A stretch of 64,000 nucleotides of DNA from Sycobia sp. Sy_11 (GCA_018907035.1 JACCIC010000004.1:2657501-2721500); one strand, 5' to 3'. Shown: positions 19,028 to 31,656, counted from the stretch's first letter. The notes: generated by a model not told the origin, from the sequence alone. Numbers and translations are program-made.

Positions 19028-20773
19028 AAAAATGTGGTAATTTCACAATTTGCTGACGACATCGCATTATATATTAAATTTTCATCTATAAAAAGGGGAA
19101 CAAAGATACTTCAAAAAACTATCAAAATTATAGAAGAAAATCTAAATGAATTAAGCCTTAATCTCACCCCAAGTAAAACTAACTTACTCCATTTCAATAA
19201 AAAAAAATATTACCAGGTGACACACACATAAAAGTTTCGAACTGCACTATCAATTCTGGGAACATAGTATGGTTTTTCCGATTACTATTGGATTATAAAA
19301 TGACATTCATAGAACACCTAAATAAGATAATTAAAAATAGCTCTAGAGCATTAAATATAATTAAATTTCTTGGTGGAACAATCTAGGGATATGATCCCAA
19401 AACACTAATGACTCACTAATGTATAAAAGCTACATTAGATCCACTATCGACTATGGAATGTTTATATATTTCTCAAGAACCAAAGCCCTATTGGGAAAAT
19501 TAGAGAAAGTTTAGTACGTTGCAATCAGAGCAGCTTTCGGCTATCACTTAAACACACCAAAGAACATATTGCTGTCAGAATCAAAAATACCTCTACTAGA
19601 AAAGAGAGCACATAAATTATGCAGTAAGTATCTTTTCAAGATTTTTGCAAACGAGGATACAAATACTATTAAAAATATTAAATGCTATTATCACATTAGT
19701 AAAAAACATCGAAACCAAAGTGATAGCAAGATTCAGCAAAGTATTGGTGAAGGTATAAATTATTTTAAAGAAATAAACTTGAACCCTATAAGAAATATGT
19801 ATAGCTACAATTATAAAACACTCATGAACGCCGTGCCAATAGATACGCCTACAGGAGAGAAACTCAGGCACTCGAGTGACTCTGGAAAGGACTACAATGA
19901 ATTATTTTGTACAAACAACGCGTTGGCTACATTTACTGATGGTAGCAAAACTAACGAAGAAGTAGGAACAGCCTGTATCGCACCTGAAGTCAATATTAAA
20001 CATAAGCATAGTGTACATAAATGCGCATCGATGTTGCAATGTTGCCATGCCTTAAGTGTTGCCAAGCGTTTTCCAGACAGAAATGTAAACTTCATTTGAG
20101 ACTCTTTAAGCGTCCTATTAGTCTTAAATTCAACCAACATATCCATGAAAATATATCCTTATATTCTTCAAGCCAAAAATATATATACAGAGTACATAAA
20201 TAATAAAGAAGTGAAAGTAAGCTTGGATTGGATCCCCGCTCACGTAGGAATAGCAAGGAACGAAGAAGCAGATCAACTAGCAAAGATAGCCGCTAAAGAC
20301 ACGATAGACATAAAGGAAATTTCTTATACAGACTTCTACAGTAATTTCAAGAATAAAGCTATAAGTGAAACGCAATCTATTATTAAAAATCGGGGCCTCT
20401 GCGATGGAAAATTGTATTTTCAAATATATTATAATAGTCACCCCAAACCGTGGTATGAAAAACGAAACTTCAAAAGAGAATTTATTGTATTTGTTAACAG
20501 ACTACGGGCAAATCATTATAACTTAGCAGCTTCTCTCGAACGTGTAAAAATAATTAACAACGCATTATGCAAATGCAAAAAAATGATGAAGATATAGATC
20601 ATGTTCTGTGGCAATCTGAACTGTACAGTACTGAAATAAATAAACTAATTGAAAAATTGCGCGACAGAAATTTTCAGCTACCATTAAATGTAGAATCAAT
20701 TTTAGCTATCCCAAAAATCGAAGCGTGTCGTTCAATTCAAGTTTTTATTAAAAAATGCGAACTACAAATTTAA
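19028..20773 (+). pseudogene. I-clade LINE ORF2, RT second half and RNase H
   Basis: Continuation of the LINE interrupted at 5006. It starts with VVISQFADDIALYI (RT catalytic FADD, 19034 on), then LNLTPSKTNLLHF. After decayed sequence, 19569-20099 contains ATFTDGSKTNEEVGTACI, the first RNase H aspartate block. 20145-20597 contains VSLDWIPAHVGIARNEEADQ, the final RNase H His/Asp block. The C-terminal tail to TAA at 20771-20773 has CKCKK and a later VLWQSELY, the remains of the terminal zinc finger. An RNase H domain after the RT points to the I superfamily, not Jockey or R1. Several frameshifts and stops are present. Confidence 0.9.
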
Positions 20774-21066
20774 TTATTTTTGTGATTGAATGTACTGTAA
20801 CAACGTATAATATAGTATTGTATTTATTTGACAATATAAAATATTAAAGAAATATTCGATTTATTTAATTGGACTGTAAGACCAATGAGAATATTTATTA
20901 GTATGTATATAAGCAGTCGACAAAAGCACAATTAAAATATTAAAGAAATCCAAAAAATGATACTTATAAAATAAGGCAATGTAAAAATGTATATTATTAA
21001 ATCAGATAAAAAAATACAGTTTTATATTAATTATGTCTTAAATATTAAATAAACTTGTATCATCAC
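20774..21066. other. LINE 3' UTR and flank, then Nmdar1 intron 3
   Basis: AT-rich. The 15-bp motif AATATTAAAGAAAT occurs near 20840 and again near 20936, possibly the LINE 3' tail or a duplicated end. The splice donor of exon 3 is at 21065-21066. Confidence 0.5.
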
Positions 21067-21261
21067 CTGGATTTTTATTTCCATATCGTCCTCCAGTATC
21101 TGTGATGTCGACTGGAATCTTCCCAGTAGACTTCGACCATCAGTATCTGAACTGTGTATAAATATAACTTTCATATAATTAAAATGTCTTAGTAGTTCCA
21201 CCCATACATCGGCTTGATGAGAATACGGCGGAACCGTTCGTAGAAATGATACATGTATATT
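21067..21261 (-). CDS. Nmdar1: NMDA receptor subunit 1, coding exon 3 (amino-terminal domain)
   Basis: 195 bp, 65 codons, phase 0 at both ends. The acceptor is TTTTAG before AATATACATG and the donor is CCAG/GTGATG. The translation starts [20 protein letters not shown] and continues through [20 protein letters not shown] to EDDMEIKIQ, the highly conserved GluN1 amino-terminal-domain segment that follows exon 2. The domain lies outside the cell and controls assembly and allosteric modulation of the glutamate/glycine-gated cation channel. No stop or frameshift is seen. The next exon is not in the window. Confidence 0.93.
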
Positions 21262-22105
21262 CTAAAATTAAGACAAATACATTATTTATATTTATATTCA
21301 ATTTAGATTTTATAAACTCTAAATAGTAATTATTTTTTTATAGAATCATTTGCCTTTATTGAATAAAATTGTCTTTACGTACGGTTTTACACGAACAGTG
21401 CTTTAGTGGACCTTTTGAAAAGTTTATTGCAGAGAAAATGTTTCATAGGCAAATAATAGAAGACGTGCGCTGAATTACGAATACTTTTTGAATAAGCTCG
21501 AGGCATTATATAAATTAATTATCCAAAAAAGTAGAATCTACAGATAAATCCATGCACCGCAAGGAAAAACAGTTTCTCCTTTTGAACAAAAAAGTTAATA
21601 TTGACAAAAAGCACACAAAGTTAACTGGTATTAATAGTTAAGGGTTGTTGCATTTAATTGATATTGAATATATAGTCGTTATATATATATTTTATTATAT
21701 ATAATTATGTATACTATATAGTCGTTGCCGATCCAACGCACTTATTAGAGTACTGAATATGGCGCTGTGTAAACAGAAGTAGTATATAGATAATTTAATG
21801 ATTCAAGTGAAATTATTTTAATACAACACATAGCATAAGTAACTGAGACTGTGATAAGAAATTTAATGAAAAGAAATTCAAAAGTATTGACTTAATCGTT
21901 TTTCAGATTTTAGATAAAAAATTAAAAAAACATTGTCTCTTTATATAATTAAAAATATAAAGAAATAAAAAACTTCGTATGTAACCTAGAATTCCTAGGG
22001 ACGATGTAACTCTAAGATAATGATCAAGAAAAAATACACTACAGCTGTCTTTTTCTTACTTTTCTACTATTTTGTTTATTTCCACTGGAAGTGAGATATA
22101 TATGA
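21262..22105. other. Nmdar1 intron 2, proximal part
   Basis: AT-rich, no coding signal seen. Confidence 0.6.
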
Positions 22106-23122
22106 GGTTGTCTCATCTGAGTTTTTTGCTCTTCATTCAATGCTGTATAAAAAGTGTAACAGTGGTTGGACTTACTTCAAATATGCGACGTTATAATCTT
22201 TTTCCAGCTAGACGGCAACTTCATAATACCCCTCTCGTAGAAACCCTTCTCCTTATTTGCGAAGAATTCGGACAGCCACTATTCACAAGCCTCTTTTGAG
22301 TCCAACTTTACACCACCAAGGCCATATGGGAACAGCTCAGAGGAGATGATTCCCTTCCAATCCCACCAAACACACAGCAAAACCTTCCTGGCCGTCAATC
22401 CCGGCTGGGCCACTTTTTGGGACGATCCACTGGCCTTGGACTACGACCGTTTTTGATTGATATGATCGTATGTGATCCATTTTTCGACGCCAATCACCAT
22501 CTGCTACAAAAATGGGTCGAGTTCGTTTCGTTTCAGCATCACATTGCAGGCGTTGATTCGGTCCAGAAGGTTTTTTTGCGTCAAATCATGCGGCACCAAA
22601 ACATCAAGCTTTTTTGTATACAGCCAACTGCAGATGGTTTACAATGGTTTCGTGACTAACTCTCATCTCCTAGGCGATGTCACAAGATACCACATGCCGG
22701 TCTAACTCGATAAATTCCATGATTGGATCGGTATTCGTCGTCACAGGTCTTCCGCCGGCTGGCTTATACATGGTGTCATTTTCACCGGCTCTGAATCATC
22801 CAACCCATTCCTCTATGGTTCAAATGATAGCATCCCATCCCCTAAAACTCCATTAATCTCACGGAACGTTTCTCTAACGGATTTGCCTTTGACGAAGGAA
22901 AACTTTATAATAGCGCGAATTTCGGCGTTAGTGAACTCCATGTTTTCACGTCTATATCTTTTGAACGGAATATCCAAACTAATCGTGCATAGCGTCGTTT
23001 TGTACGTGATGTCAAAACCTTTCAAATGATGTATAGTATTGCCACATACGAGCTCTGCAGCGCTTTGTACATAGCCGCGAAATTCATAAGACGAAAAGGC
23101 GGAAGGGAGATATTTGACAACC
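22106..23122 (-). mobile_element. Mariner copy 1, internally deleted
   Basis: The right end GGTTGTCAAATATCTC (minus strand, 23122 inward) is flanked by TA at 23123-23124. The left end GGTTGTCTCATCTGAG (22106) is more diverged. Inside are pieces of a mariner transposase: MEFTNAEIRAIIKFSFVKGK (the N-terminal helix-turn-helix, 22960-22902) and ARKVLLCVWWDWKGII (near 22370). The first catalytic Asp has become Val (GVEKW, near 22487). Compared with copy 2, about 245 bp are missing at 22317-22320, taking the second and third catalytic residues. The element is inactive, 1017 bp, and lies in Nmdar1 intron 2. Confidence 0.88.
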
Positions 23123-23440
23123 TAATATAAACTTGTGAAAAAAGTGAATTTACTTATATTTGTCCTTTCGTTTTCTAAATTTTGGATTACTTTCAATACT
23201 TCATAAGAACTAACATTGATTTTTTAAATATTGTTAGAGTCTAATATGTATTACGTGAAAGGTTATAGTTAAGGTGATTAAATTTCCTTCACGATAGCAT
23301 CTGTAAATTGCTTGCACAACTTTATTAGGATAAATTACTATGTGACCATAATATTAATAGCTTTATGAAGATAAATCTCTTTAAGCATCTGCAATGTCTA
23401 TTTTCTAGAGGAATTATTAGGAGCTCTCTGAAAAAAAAAA

Positions 23441-23494
<54 letters not shown>

Positions 23495-23829
23495 TATATT
23501 TAATGCGTGGTTAAGAAGGAAGGCGGCTTTCACTGGTTCAAGGTAAAGATTACACTCTACCTATCGAAATTCAAAATCTTGATCAACTTAGTAGGTTAAC
23601 AGGCAAGTTTCCTCACGTTACAGTAAAAGCAGATTTAATTTTTTGAACGTTTAAAGTTATTATTTTGAGTTATTATTAATAAAAAAATAAAATTATATTT
23701 CTATAGAAAACCTGCATCGTCTGGTAAATTATTCAATTATAACTGAAACCATCAATTCAAAAATAAAATAGTTACGATAAGGGTCATTGGCAGAGCAATC
23801 AAATTAATACATATACATATTAGAAAAGA
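23123..23829. other. Intron 2, AT-rich with a TA array
   Basis: A TA microsatellite runs over about 23438-23492. Around 23525-23620 a short coding-like stretch in the plus direction may belong to the Penelope element below. Confidence 0.5.
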
Positions 23830-24345
23830 TAAATTAAAATTGGTAAAAGAAACATTGCTTTATAATAATTATCCTATTAACAGAAGAAATGAGCTCGAAG
23901 AGAGTAAATGCAAATTATAACAGTAGTAAAGAAAAAGTATGAAAGATAAAATTAAAAATAATACAGTTCTTGTCCTACGATAAGCAATAAGTTTATAAGG
24001 ACAACTAAAAGTAATATTGAAAATCATTATATTTAAATTTACTTCAAAATAATAATAACTGAAGTAAATTATTTAACAATTGTAAAGACAAGGATAATAA
24101 ATGTTTAAAAGTAGGAATAGTTTAGAAAATCCGTAAACATTTGTAATATATATTATATTAGACAAACAGGCAGAATTTATTTGAAACAGCGAATATATAA
24201 ACATCTGTATAATTTGCGATGTACGAATGGTACATTTGATCTAAAAGAACATTATTTAGATTTGTTTCATTGTTTCGATTTAGAAAATGTAAGTATTACG
24301 GAATATGGTATTAAAGATGAATATGATAACTAAGGTTTTCAAAAT
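23820..24345 (+). pseudogene. Penelope-like element fragment with GIY-YIG endonuclease
   Basis: The plus strand reads KLKLVKETLLYNNYPINRR near 23838, resembling the end of a Penelope RT. Then 24134-24332 gives VNICNIYYIRQTGRIYLKQR, a decayed GIY-YIG nuclease signature (YYI...QTGR..LKQRI..H), followed by a C-terminal region with LENVSITEYG and a stop. GIY-YIG downstream of the RT is diagnostic of Penelope-like elements. It is truncated on both sides. Confidence 0.7.
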
Positions 24346-24400
24346 ATTCATATTTTAAGAAATCGCTTTAACGTAAATTTAATGTTAGAAACGATTAAAT

Positions 24401-25329
24401 TAGTTAACGTTTCATTCTTTATTAATATAGTTTATTGCTTTATATTAAAAATTAAATGACGTTGAAGAATTGGTCATATAAAGTTGCTTTGTTGGTTTTT
24501 ATTTTAGTTTAGAGCCTAGTGGATGAGCTGAAATGATTCAATATAAGATTCAGTAAATTTCATGCAGAAGGTAATGAGGTCGTCCTTTATTTTATTTTTT
24601 AGTAGTATTTTTTTAGTTTAGATTCTAAGAGAGTGATTCTAAATAAAACAAGATGAAATTCCCCTGTTAATAGTAAATTAATTTTGCGATATTCCATTTT
24701 TTCCCAGCGAAATTTGGCGAGCGGTCCCTTCAAGAATAGGGCCCAACAATAATTGATTTTAGTTCATTTTCATAAAAAATTTATAAATAAAAATATTTTA
24801 TTTCTGTGCCTGATCTTTAAATATTAGAAATAATTCCAGATTAATGTTTGATAGTAGAGCAATAAAGTAAAATTGGAGTCGATTGCAAATAGTATAGATA
24901 TAGATAGCTGTATCAACATCTGACGCATGCAGGTTTTTCCAATTAATTTTTTCATTGGAACAAAAGTGGTTATGGACTAATCTACCAGTGGTCTAGGTTA
25001 CTGACAGAACTATATTAATTTCGTATATATTATTTACAGATAGAGAAGCATCTAGTGATTCTATCGAAAACACATAATATAACCGTTTTATTATTTATGG
25101 AAAATCTCATTGTTGTACATTATAGTTGGAGCTACAATTTGTGCAAAGCTATTTATCGAGAGGTAAGTACAGAATTCATTCTCAAAATATTGTTCACTAA
25201 GTAGTTCCTCAATGTGTTACATTTGCTCGCACTTAGGCGCAGATGATAGAACCACTCCCTTCATTTTGTAGGTCCTTTTTGGATTAAGGCGTATTTTAAA
25301 AGAAAATAAAATTGTGTTAAAGGGTATGT
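24401..25329. other. Nmdar1 intron 2, no feature seen
   Basis: AT-rich sequence without a recognisable ORF or repeat. Confidence 0.6.
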
Positions 25330-25592
25330 GAACCAAATTGACATCCATGTTATTTTTAACTTATTTGACTGATATTGAGGCGTATTTAAAATCTAGATCA
25401 TTCAGTGTACTTATCTCAGATCCAGCAGATCTGAATGTTATCATACAAGGTCATTTTTTACTTGGTGATCCACTTGTAACGCTGGTGCAGACAGTTTTAG
25501 AAATTCATGAATCTCAAGTTTTTTGTACCAGATGGAGATTAATGCAGTTGAAGAGAAATCCTTTTGGTAGAAATGGCAGAAGAAATACATAG
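25330..25592 (+). pseudogene. BEL/Pao retrotransposon integrase fragment
   Basis: An open plus-strand stretch reads YLTDIEAYLKSRSFSVLI, then SDPADLNVIIQGHFLLGDPL, and ends near FCTRWRLMQ. The order IEA-LNSRP-like, SDP-DL, GHFLIG-like and RW-L-Q is the conserved region just after the catalytic core of BEL/Pao integrases. No protease, RT or LTR is near, so this is an isolated scrap. Confidence 0.75.
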
Positions 25593-27017
25593 GCCAGTTG
25601 CAACAGAGAACTATAATTTTCTATGACTACATGTGTAATAAATTTTAATTTTTAATTTGATACTGGTAAATACACGTTTGTATACGTATTAATTATCAAC
25701 TTGTTTGATATGCCACCTCTGTAATTTAAATCCAAATATCTTGGCACAAAGCGGTATCACGTTCAAAGTAAAATAAATACAAGTTGTTTATAATCAAAAA
25801 ACGTAATGTATAAACGAAGAGACGAGGGGAAAGTGTCGAATATTCAGATATTTAAAATTAATATTGTCGGTTTTAAATGAATTAAGCAATGAAATACATT
25901 GTAGTTTACATTAAAGATGAAAGAAGTTTTATGGTTAAAAAAAGGTGATCATGAGCAAACTCTAGTTGCAGGTCAATATACCATGTTCAAATTTGGTATA
26001 TATTTTACGTGCCGTGATAAAAAAATTAAAAGATTTTCCGGATAGTTAGCACTTATATGATTTTACCAATACGAAGTATTTATATGATTATGCATAGGTG
26101 GCCTAATACTTGCTATAGAAAAATCTTCAGGTTTCCTAAAAAGGTAAAATGATTATACTTTTTATAAAGAACTTTCATGCTGCGTTGGGCAATTCAAAGA
26201 TTCTACCTAAAAAAGACTTTTTACAGATTTTCATTAACGTGAGTCCTTTTCTGGCTTCGTGAAAATCTTGACAATGTGAAAAGAATTTGATGTGTTCGGT
26301 TTTCTAGTTTGGGCTTCCCGATTACCAGGCTATGTTTGAATTTGAGCTGCGACCAGAGAGTGGAGCTTATAGATTCCGTAATTTAATTCTACACGATGGG
26401 ATCTTGAATCTATATAAACGCAATGTTCAAGCTTGAAACTCTCATTATTTTCTCGTCTCTGTTCATGTCAATATAATTTCATATTATATTCTATTCTGTC
26501 TAATAAATTTTTATATTGTTATTACTTTGATTTTATTTTCTTTTTAATAGAAACAAAATATCTGACAATATTAAGAGTTTAGTTTGATCTAAGTAGATTG
26601 AGCCATAACCAAATTGCATAAGCATAACTTAGTAATACGTCTAATTACTAGAACTGGAGGCGGGTTGAGGTAAACTTATGCTTGAGCATGTTACGAAAAC
26701 AAAGGCACATTCGGTAAGCACAAAAGAAACATGAGAGGACGCAAGCTTACCGAGGGCACCGACTTAGCGCGAATGATCTTTTCAAAATGTATGATAAAAT
26801 GCACTTACATAATGGTAAATAACTTTACTTGAAATTAATAAAGAATTTTGCATGAAATTAATAAACTTGCAAAGGGTGAGTAATTTTATATGAAATTAAC
26901 AAACGTTAGAGTAAAATATACTTTCGTTAAGTTTAGAACCACAAATATTGTATTGTCGACAAACATCAATAGATTTTGTTATAATTATAGATCTATAAGA
27001 TGTGTAGAATTATTTAC
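25593..27017. other. Nmdar1 intron 2, distal part, no feature seen
   Basis: AT-rich; no ORF with support. It ends at the exon 2 donor (27016-27017, GTAAAT on the minus strand). Confidence 0.6.
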
Positions 27018-27269
27018 CTTATCAGAGAATGCAGAATCTCTTGAAGATATACCAATAACAGGAATATGATAAAATCCACTTGTATATGAAACAGCTGCAG
27101 GTGATAATTCACCTGTTGGAGGATGTGATACAACAATGGCATACACTTTTTTTGCAATGAGATATGTGCAGACATTTAAAGCCGTTCTAATAGGATTCGA
27201 ATCCATTTCGATGACAACATGGCCGTAAGTAACGCCTTTATTTACATATTGAGAATCAAAATTCAAATT
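27018..27269 (-). CDS. Nmdar1: NMDA receptor subunit 1, coding exon 2 (amino-terminal domain)
   Basis: 252 bp, 84 codons, phase 0. The acceptor is TTTTTTCTTACAG and the donor AAG/GTAAAT. It begins [16 protein letters not shown], includes [13 protein letters not shown] and the near-invariant [16 protein letters not shown], and ends [11 protein letters not shown]. This is the first half of the GluN1 amino-terminal domain. It joins exon 1 and exon 3 without frame change. The exon is intact. It sits 14.1 kb from exon 1. Confidence 0.95.
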
Positions 27270-27961
27270 CTGTAAGAAAAAACATATCAAATAATAAATA
27301 TTTTTAAAATACTTCTAAAATTAAATGGAATAAGTATTTTTATATTTCTTATTTTATATTACATAGATCTTTATTGTAGGCCTTTATATATATATATACT
27401 AGCATTTCTCGTCTCGGCTTCGCACGAGATAATAATTTAACCGATTTCTTCAACAGTTGAATAATATATAAGCAATAATACTCTCTATATAAAAATCTAT
27501 ATTACTGTAAATAATTTACCGTAATATACCTATCGTCGCGTCTGTATAAAAAGCTGCTTCAAAGCAGCGTCCACATCAAAAAGCTGATTTTCGCCGACCA
27601 ATTTATACAATAGATGTGTGATCAAATTTGATCAGGACCAGCCAAAAAAAACATTTTTACGTATTTTAATACAAATCTTAATAATCGTAAATAAAAAGAA
27701 TTATTTACAAATCGTGAATAAGAGAATGAGTGATGGGAAGCGAGATCATGTGTCTTTGTAAGTGTCTACTGTGAATTGGTATCTAGTTTTGTCCTGTTTT
27801 TTCTTTTGTTATTTTTTATTATTTATGGTTATTTTATATGAAAAAGTCTTTTGTTATAATATCAGACAGTTAAAACTAGTATTCTTATTATATATGCATT
27901 ATATTTACAGAGAAGTTAAAGGATCGACGTAATTATCTATTTAAGAAAAATGGTGGATGTA
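27270..27961. other. Nmdar1 intron 1, proximal part
   Basis: AT-rich. A small GC-richer patch at 27395-27430 and 27530-27605 (reading AAAAAGCTGCTTC, AAAAAGCTGATTTTC) resembles a repeat fragment but I cannot name it. Confidence 0.5.
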
Positions 27962-28860
27962 AGATTATTATTATTATTATTATTATTATTATTTGTATAA
28001 GCACGGTGTTGGACCGTCCGGACTCTAGATGCATGGGAAACCCTTCACGTTCCCCCCTAAGACCATCAGCCGCTACAATCGGCAGGCCTTCCAGAATAAA
28101 AGTATTCTGTTCGCCATACTGGCCTTGATGTTCTTCACATCCAAAGATGTAGCCATAAGTTACTGCCACCTCCTTCCAGGTATGTTTGGACAGTGACATA
28201 GAATATGTTCAGGGGTTTCATCCTCTGTGTAACAAAAGCGACAGCAGGGGTCTCTTGCGAGACCCATATTGTACCTGGGAGCATTAAGTTTATCGTGACC
28301 CGTGAGGATCTCGATAAGTACTTTAGCCCTTCTTCCACTGAAACCAAGAATAACCTTGGTCCAGTCCGTAGCGTTTCTAATGGTAATGAAGGCTTTTGTT
28401 TTGTCTGCCTGCATTTCCCATTTTCCTCGCATTGTCGGCTGTTTTCCTCCGCTACCCATCCCTCTATCTTCCCCTTAACGAAGGTATTGCAGAGTTCTAC
28501 AGCCAGCTCTGGGCCATTATAGGTAGCTCTAGCTCCCATTTTGGCTAGATAATCTACCACCATATTCCCTTTGATCACCTGATGATTTGGGACCGACAGT
28601 AGTGTAACCATCGGCTTCTCAGCCAACCTATTCAGGATCAGAAAATAGTCTCTAACCAGTTTGAATTTTGTAGTATAACTATTTATCGCTTGTAACGTGC
28701 TCTCACTGTCTGAGCAGATGCAAATAGGCGTAGTGGAGGCCATCGCCCCAGCCATCTCCGTCCCTTGCATTATTGCCATTAGCTCAGCTTTCAAAACGGT
28801 GGGATTTCATCCCAATGGGAAAATTGTTCCCTTGCCATTGCTTCTGCGGTACACAATTAT
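27962..28860 (-). pseudogene. LINE 3' fragment: RNase H, C-terminal zinc finger, (AAT)n tail
   Basis: Minus-strand frames overlap at 28135-28794 (RNase H: LKAELMAIMQGTEM, ICICSDSESTLQAINSY, a decayed LLSVPNHQVIKGNMVVDYLA block), 28160-28459 (AFITIRNATDWTK, CCRFCYTEDETPEHILCHC zinc finger) and 27933-28199 (tail). The element ends in a trinucleotide run, ATT on the plus strand at 27966-27991. An RNase H and a TAA-type tail fit an I-superfamily LINE, different from the one at 2127. It is 5'-truncated near 28860. Confidence 0.85.
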
Positions 28861-28899
28861 GCGTGTATTAAAGAATGGATAAAGTACGAGGAACAACGC

Positions 28900-30930
28900 G
28901 GGTACAGAAACAGAATAATGATTACCTCAAGCGACGATGAATTGACTGACGCGGGGCAACGTGTAGGCCGGAAGAGGCCATGGCTGCAGCAGCTGACCGT
29001 TCATGCCAAAGATAAATGCGTACTCGCTCTCCGTGACGCCGTGGATTGTAATAAATGAGAATGCACGGTTATACTGGCAAGATAATCCGGCAGAGTGGAA
29101 GTATTATTCTACGTGATTTATGCGAGGAGCCGATACTCCCCCAATAAGGCAAAACGGGAGATCACCGCGTACGATCGCAGCCTGTGGCTGGTGTGAACCA
29201 ATGTCAGGAACGGAAGTCCATATAGTACGGTTGATTCATGCCGGCACAAACCTTTAATGAGAGACAGGACAGTTCGAATAGGAAAAATTGCGGACATAGC
29301 GACGATGATACTAGCAACGGAAATATAAGTAGTGCGGTGATAAAGGGGGTACCTCAACGAAAACAGGTCGCTAGACAGAGCAAAATCGGGCCGATGGGAA
29401 ACTCGCTACAGCGGGCTCAGGAAAACTTAGAGATGGATTTAGTGACAGAATTGAAGTGAGTAAATGAAGCTAGGAACTCGCGCACAAAAAAGAAACGTTA
29501 AGGGAGACACGATCGGTGAAGTCGGGACTGTCTTGCGGCTATAGAGAAAATGATAATAAGCACGATAATATGTGTCGGAGAAGAGGCGGAGCGAGAGTTC
29601 GATAGGCGGTGCGAGTACAGCGAATCCGGCGACACATACATCACATAAAACAGGCTCGATGACGGATCTCAGCCCTTCAGCGAGATAAGCGATACGATTT
29701 CTGAAGGGTGTAGGATTGCAGTTCTCGGGAGAAGATAACAGAGAAGACACAGAAGAGTTCCTTGAAATATTGAAGATTGTCACGGATGTGCGAGAATGAC
29801 GGATTCAGATATTTTTCTCTGCCGTTTATCATGACCAAAGAGCGCGATGTATTTATTGAGAAATATTATAGAAAGGATCTGCTGGACGATTTGCGAAAGC
29901 GTTCACAAGGCAAAGGGAAAAGATAGCAGTATATATAGCGAGCCTGCATTATATTGTGTCACGTTTCGTAAGACCGCCGTCGAAGTAGGAGGAAATAGAT
30001 CTGGCGTACAGGGGTTCTTGTCTGCTTTCTTTGTTTTGTCTGTCCCCAAGGTGTCCTTGGGGCTGTTTTTGTGTGCTCAGATGCGAAGTTGAATGTAGTG
30101 TCAACGGAAGAAAAGAACGGAGTGGCAGACGTAGTTGCGAAAAGGCCGCACCTCTATAGCTAGATGACCAGTAAAAGTAAAAATAAAGAAGACAAATTCG
30201 GGTGAGCGACATCGCGAGAGAGAAAAAAAGAATCCGTCTACCGAAGTAGGAAAGAATGGTTCATCTGCGGCAGTGGGCGTCGAGATAGTGTCGAACAGGT
30301 CGGATTCTGCGCTACCTTACGTAGAGAGTGCGAAAGAATGACGACAAGGGAGATATGTTGCGAACCGCGCGACTAATTCAACTAAGTGGAGAAATCATAG
30401 GAGTAGTCAGCCTCTTGGCTGTCCCGCCGACAGTCAAGGCACGCGATTTTTGAAATGGGATACGCAGACACAGATTCACTGGTGTAAATGTAAGATTCCC
30501 GTGGATCTGCTTTACTTACCAAGAGGTGAAACACCGGGCGTCGTACTATTTGTAGATTGTGCACTTCACATGCGGTGGCAAGGAACCAGCAGCAGATGGC
30601 TGCGCCGCACGCGAAAGAGTGACTCACATGAGCTGTCAAGTGTGCGATTTATCCAATGTAACGTTTAAAAAATACAGGAATTGCATCGTGTTACGTAATC
30701 AATGAGGAAACGGGTCGGCTGGAGCGCAGAAAAAATGAGTACTGCACCCCAGCGATCTATTAATAAAAGCCAGGTTAAAGGGAAACGAGCTGAGGCCGTG
30801 AAAGCAGATGTTGATGAGCTCAGGGCAAGGAAAAAGGTGATGACGCATGTGGAGAGAGAAAACACGCGAGCGCGTGAGTCAACAACAAGTGCGCGGAAAT
30901 ATGTGGCGAGTGAGTACAGAAATGAATAAG
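28900..30930 (+). pseudogene. Gypsy-type gag region, heavily decayed
   Basis: Frames change often. Readable capsid-like pieces are LQFSGEDNREDTEEFLEILK at 29710-29775, and SAVYHDQKARDV and KDLLDDLRKRSQGKGK from 29820-29925. A knuckle-like cluster (TCGGKEPAADGC then CQVCDL) lies near 30565-30650, followed by a Lys/Glu-rich ORF at 30702-30929. The order matches the protease and RT just downstream on the same strand. No 5' LTR was found. Confidence 0.6.
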
Positions 30931-31261
30931 AACTGTGTATTGAGAAATTGGGTCGGTAGAACAGAGCGACCGTACGTCCGATATCATTAACGAACTTTAA
31001 CACAAAGTCGTGGTTTTCCGGCGCGAGCAATATCTTGAGGGACAATGTTCGGTAACTCCCGGCACTAGAGCCTTTGCGAAACAGTACCAAGAGTGCGGAA
31101 CCGGATAGCGGTAGTAAACAAGAGGAACGTGATGTGTGAGAAATAGCGCGAAGCTCTTTGAGGATGTGGGATGAGTATCAGATAGGGCGAAGCGCGGACA
31201 AAAAATGTATAGCGGGTATGAATCGAGAAATTTGAAACTTTTTGGCGTTAAATTTAGGTGC

Positions 31262-31594
31262 CGCCGTGTATAAAGCATTATTTGATCTGGGCGCGAGTTT
31301 TCTCTGGTAGGATCAAGGCTCGAGTATAAGTTTATGTCGCGATTAAATGCGAGCGACACATGTATTAAAAACGTAAATAGAAGAGTCTCGAGCACGTTAG
31401 AAATTCTTAGCGCCGTTTTAAAAATGAAAGGGAATGTCAAAAGAATAGATTTTAAACCAATACATAATTTCGATCAAGACATGATCCTCGGGATGGATTT
31501 TTCTTGGAGGTTTGATTGCGATAGCCGATTAGAGCGAGGTTTATGGAGAGTGCGCGAGAAAATGTCAAGATCGTTTACGACTGAAAGCCTGTGA
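31262..31594 (+). pseudogene. Gypsy aspartic protease
   Basis: AVYKALFDLGASFLW near 31266 is a retropepsin active site with DLGA in place of D(S/T)GA. A stop follows, then a frame at 31334-31594 with MILGMDFSWRF, the C-terminal flap/ILG motif before the RT leader. It is inactive. Confidence 0.75.
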
Positions 31595-31656
31595 TTCAAG
31601 CGGAGTGCACGAGTATTTTTTAGCTGAATGAGACCGAGCGGGCCACAGTAAAACAG

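Noticed and set aside
1..21066. Further Nmdar1 exons downstream of exon 3
   Set aside because: I looked on the minus strand for sequence continuing the GluN1 amino-terminal domain and saw none; the stretch is occupied by nested elements.
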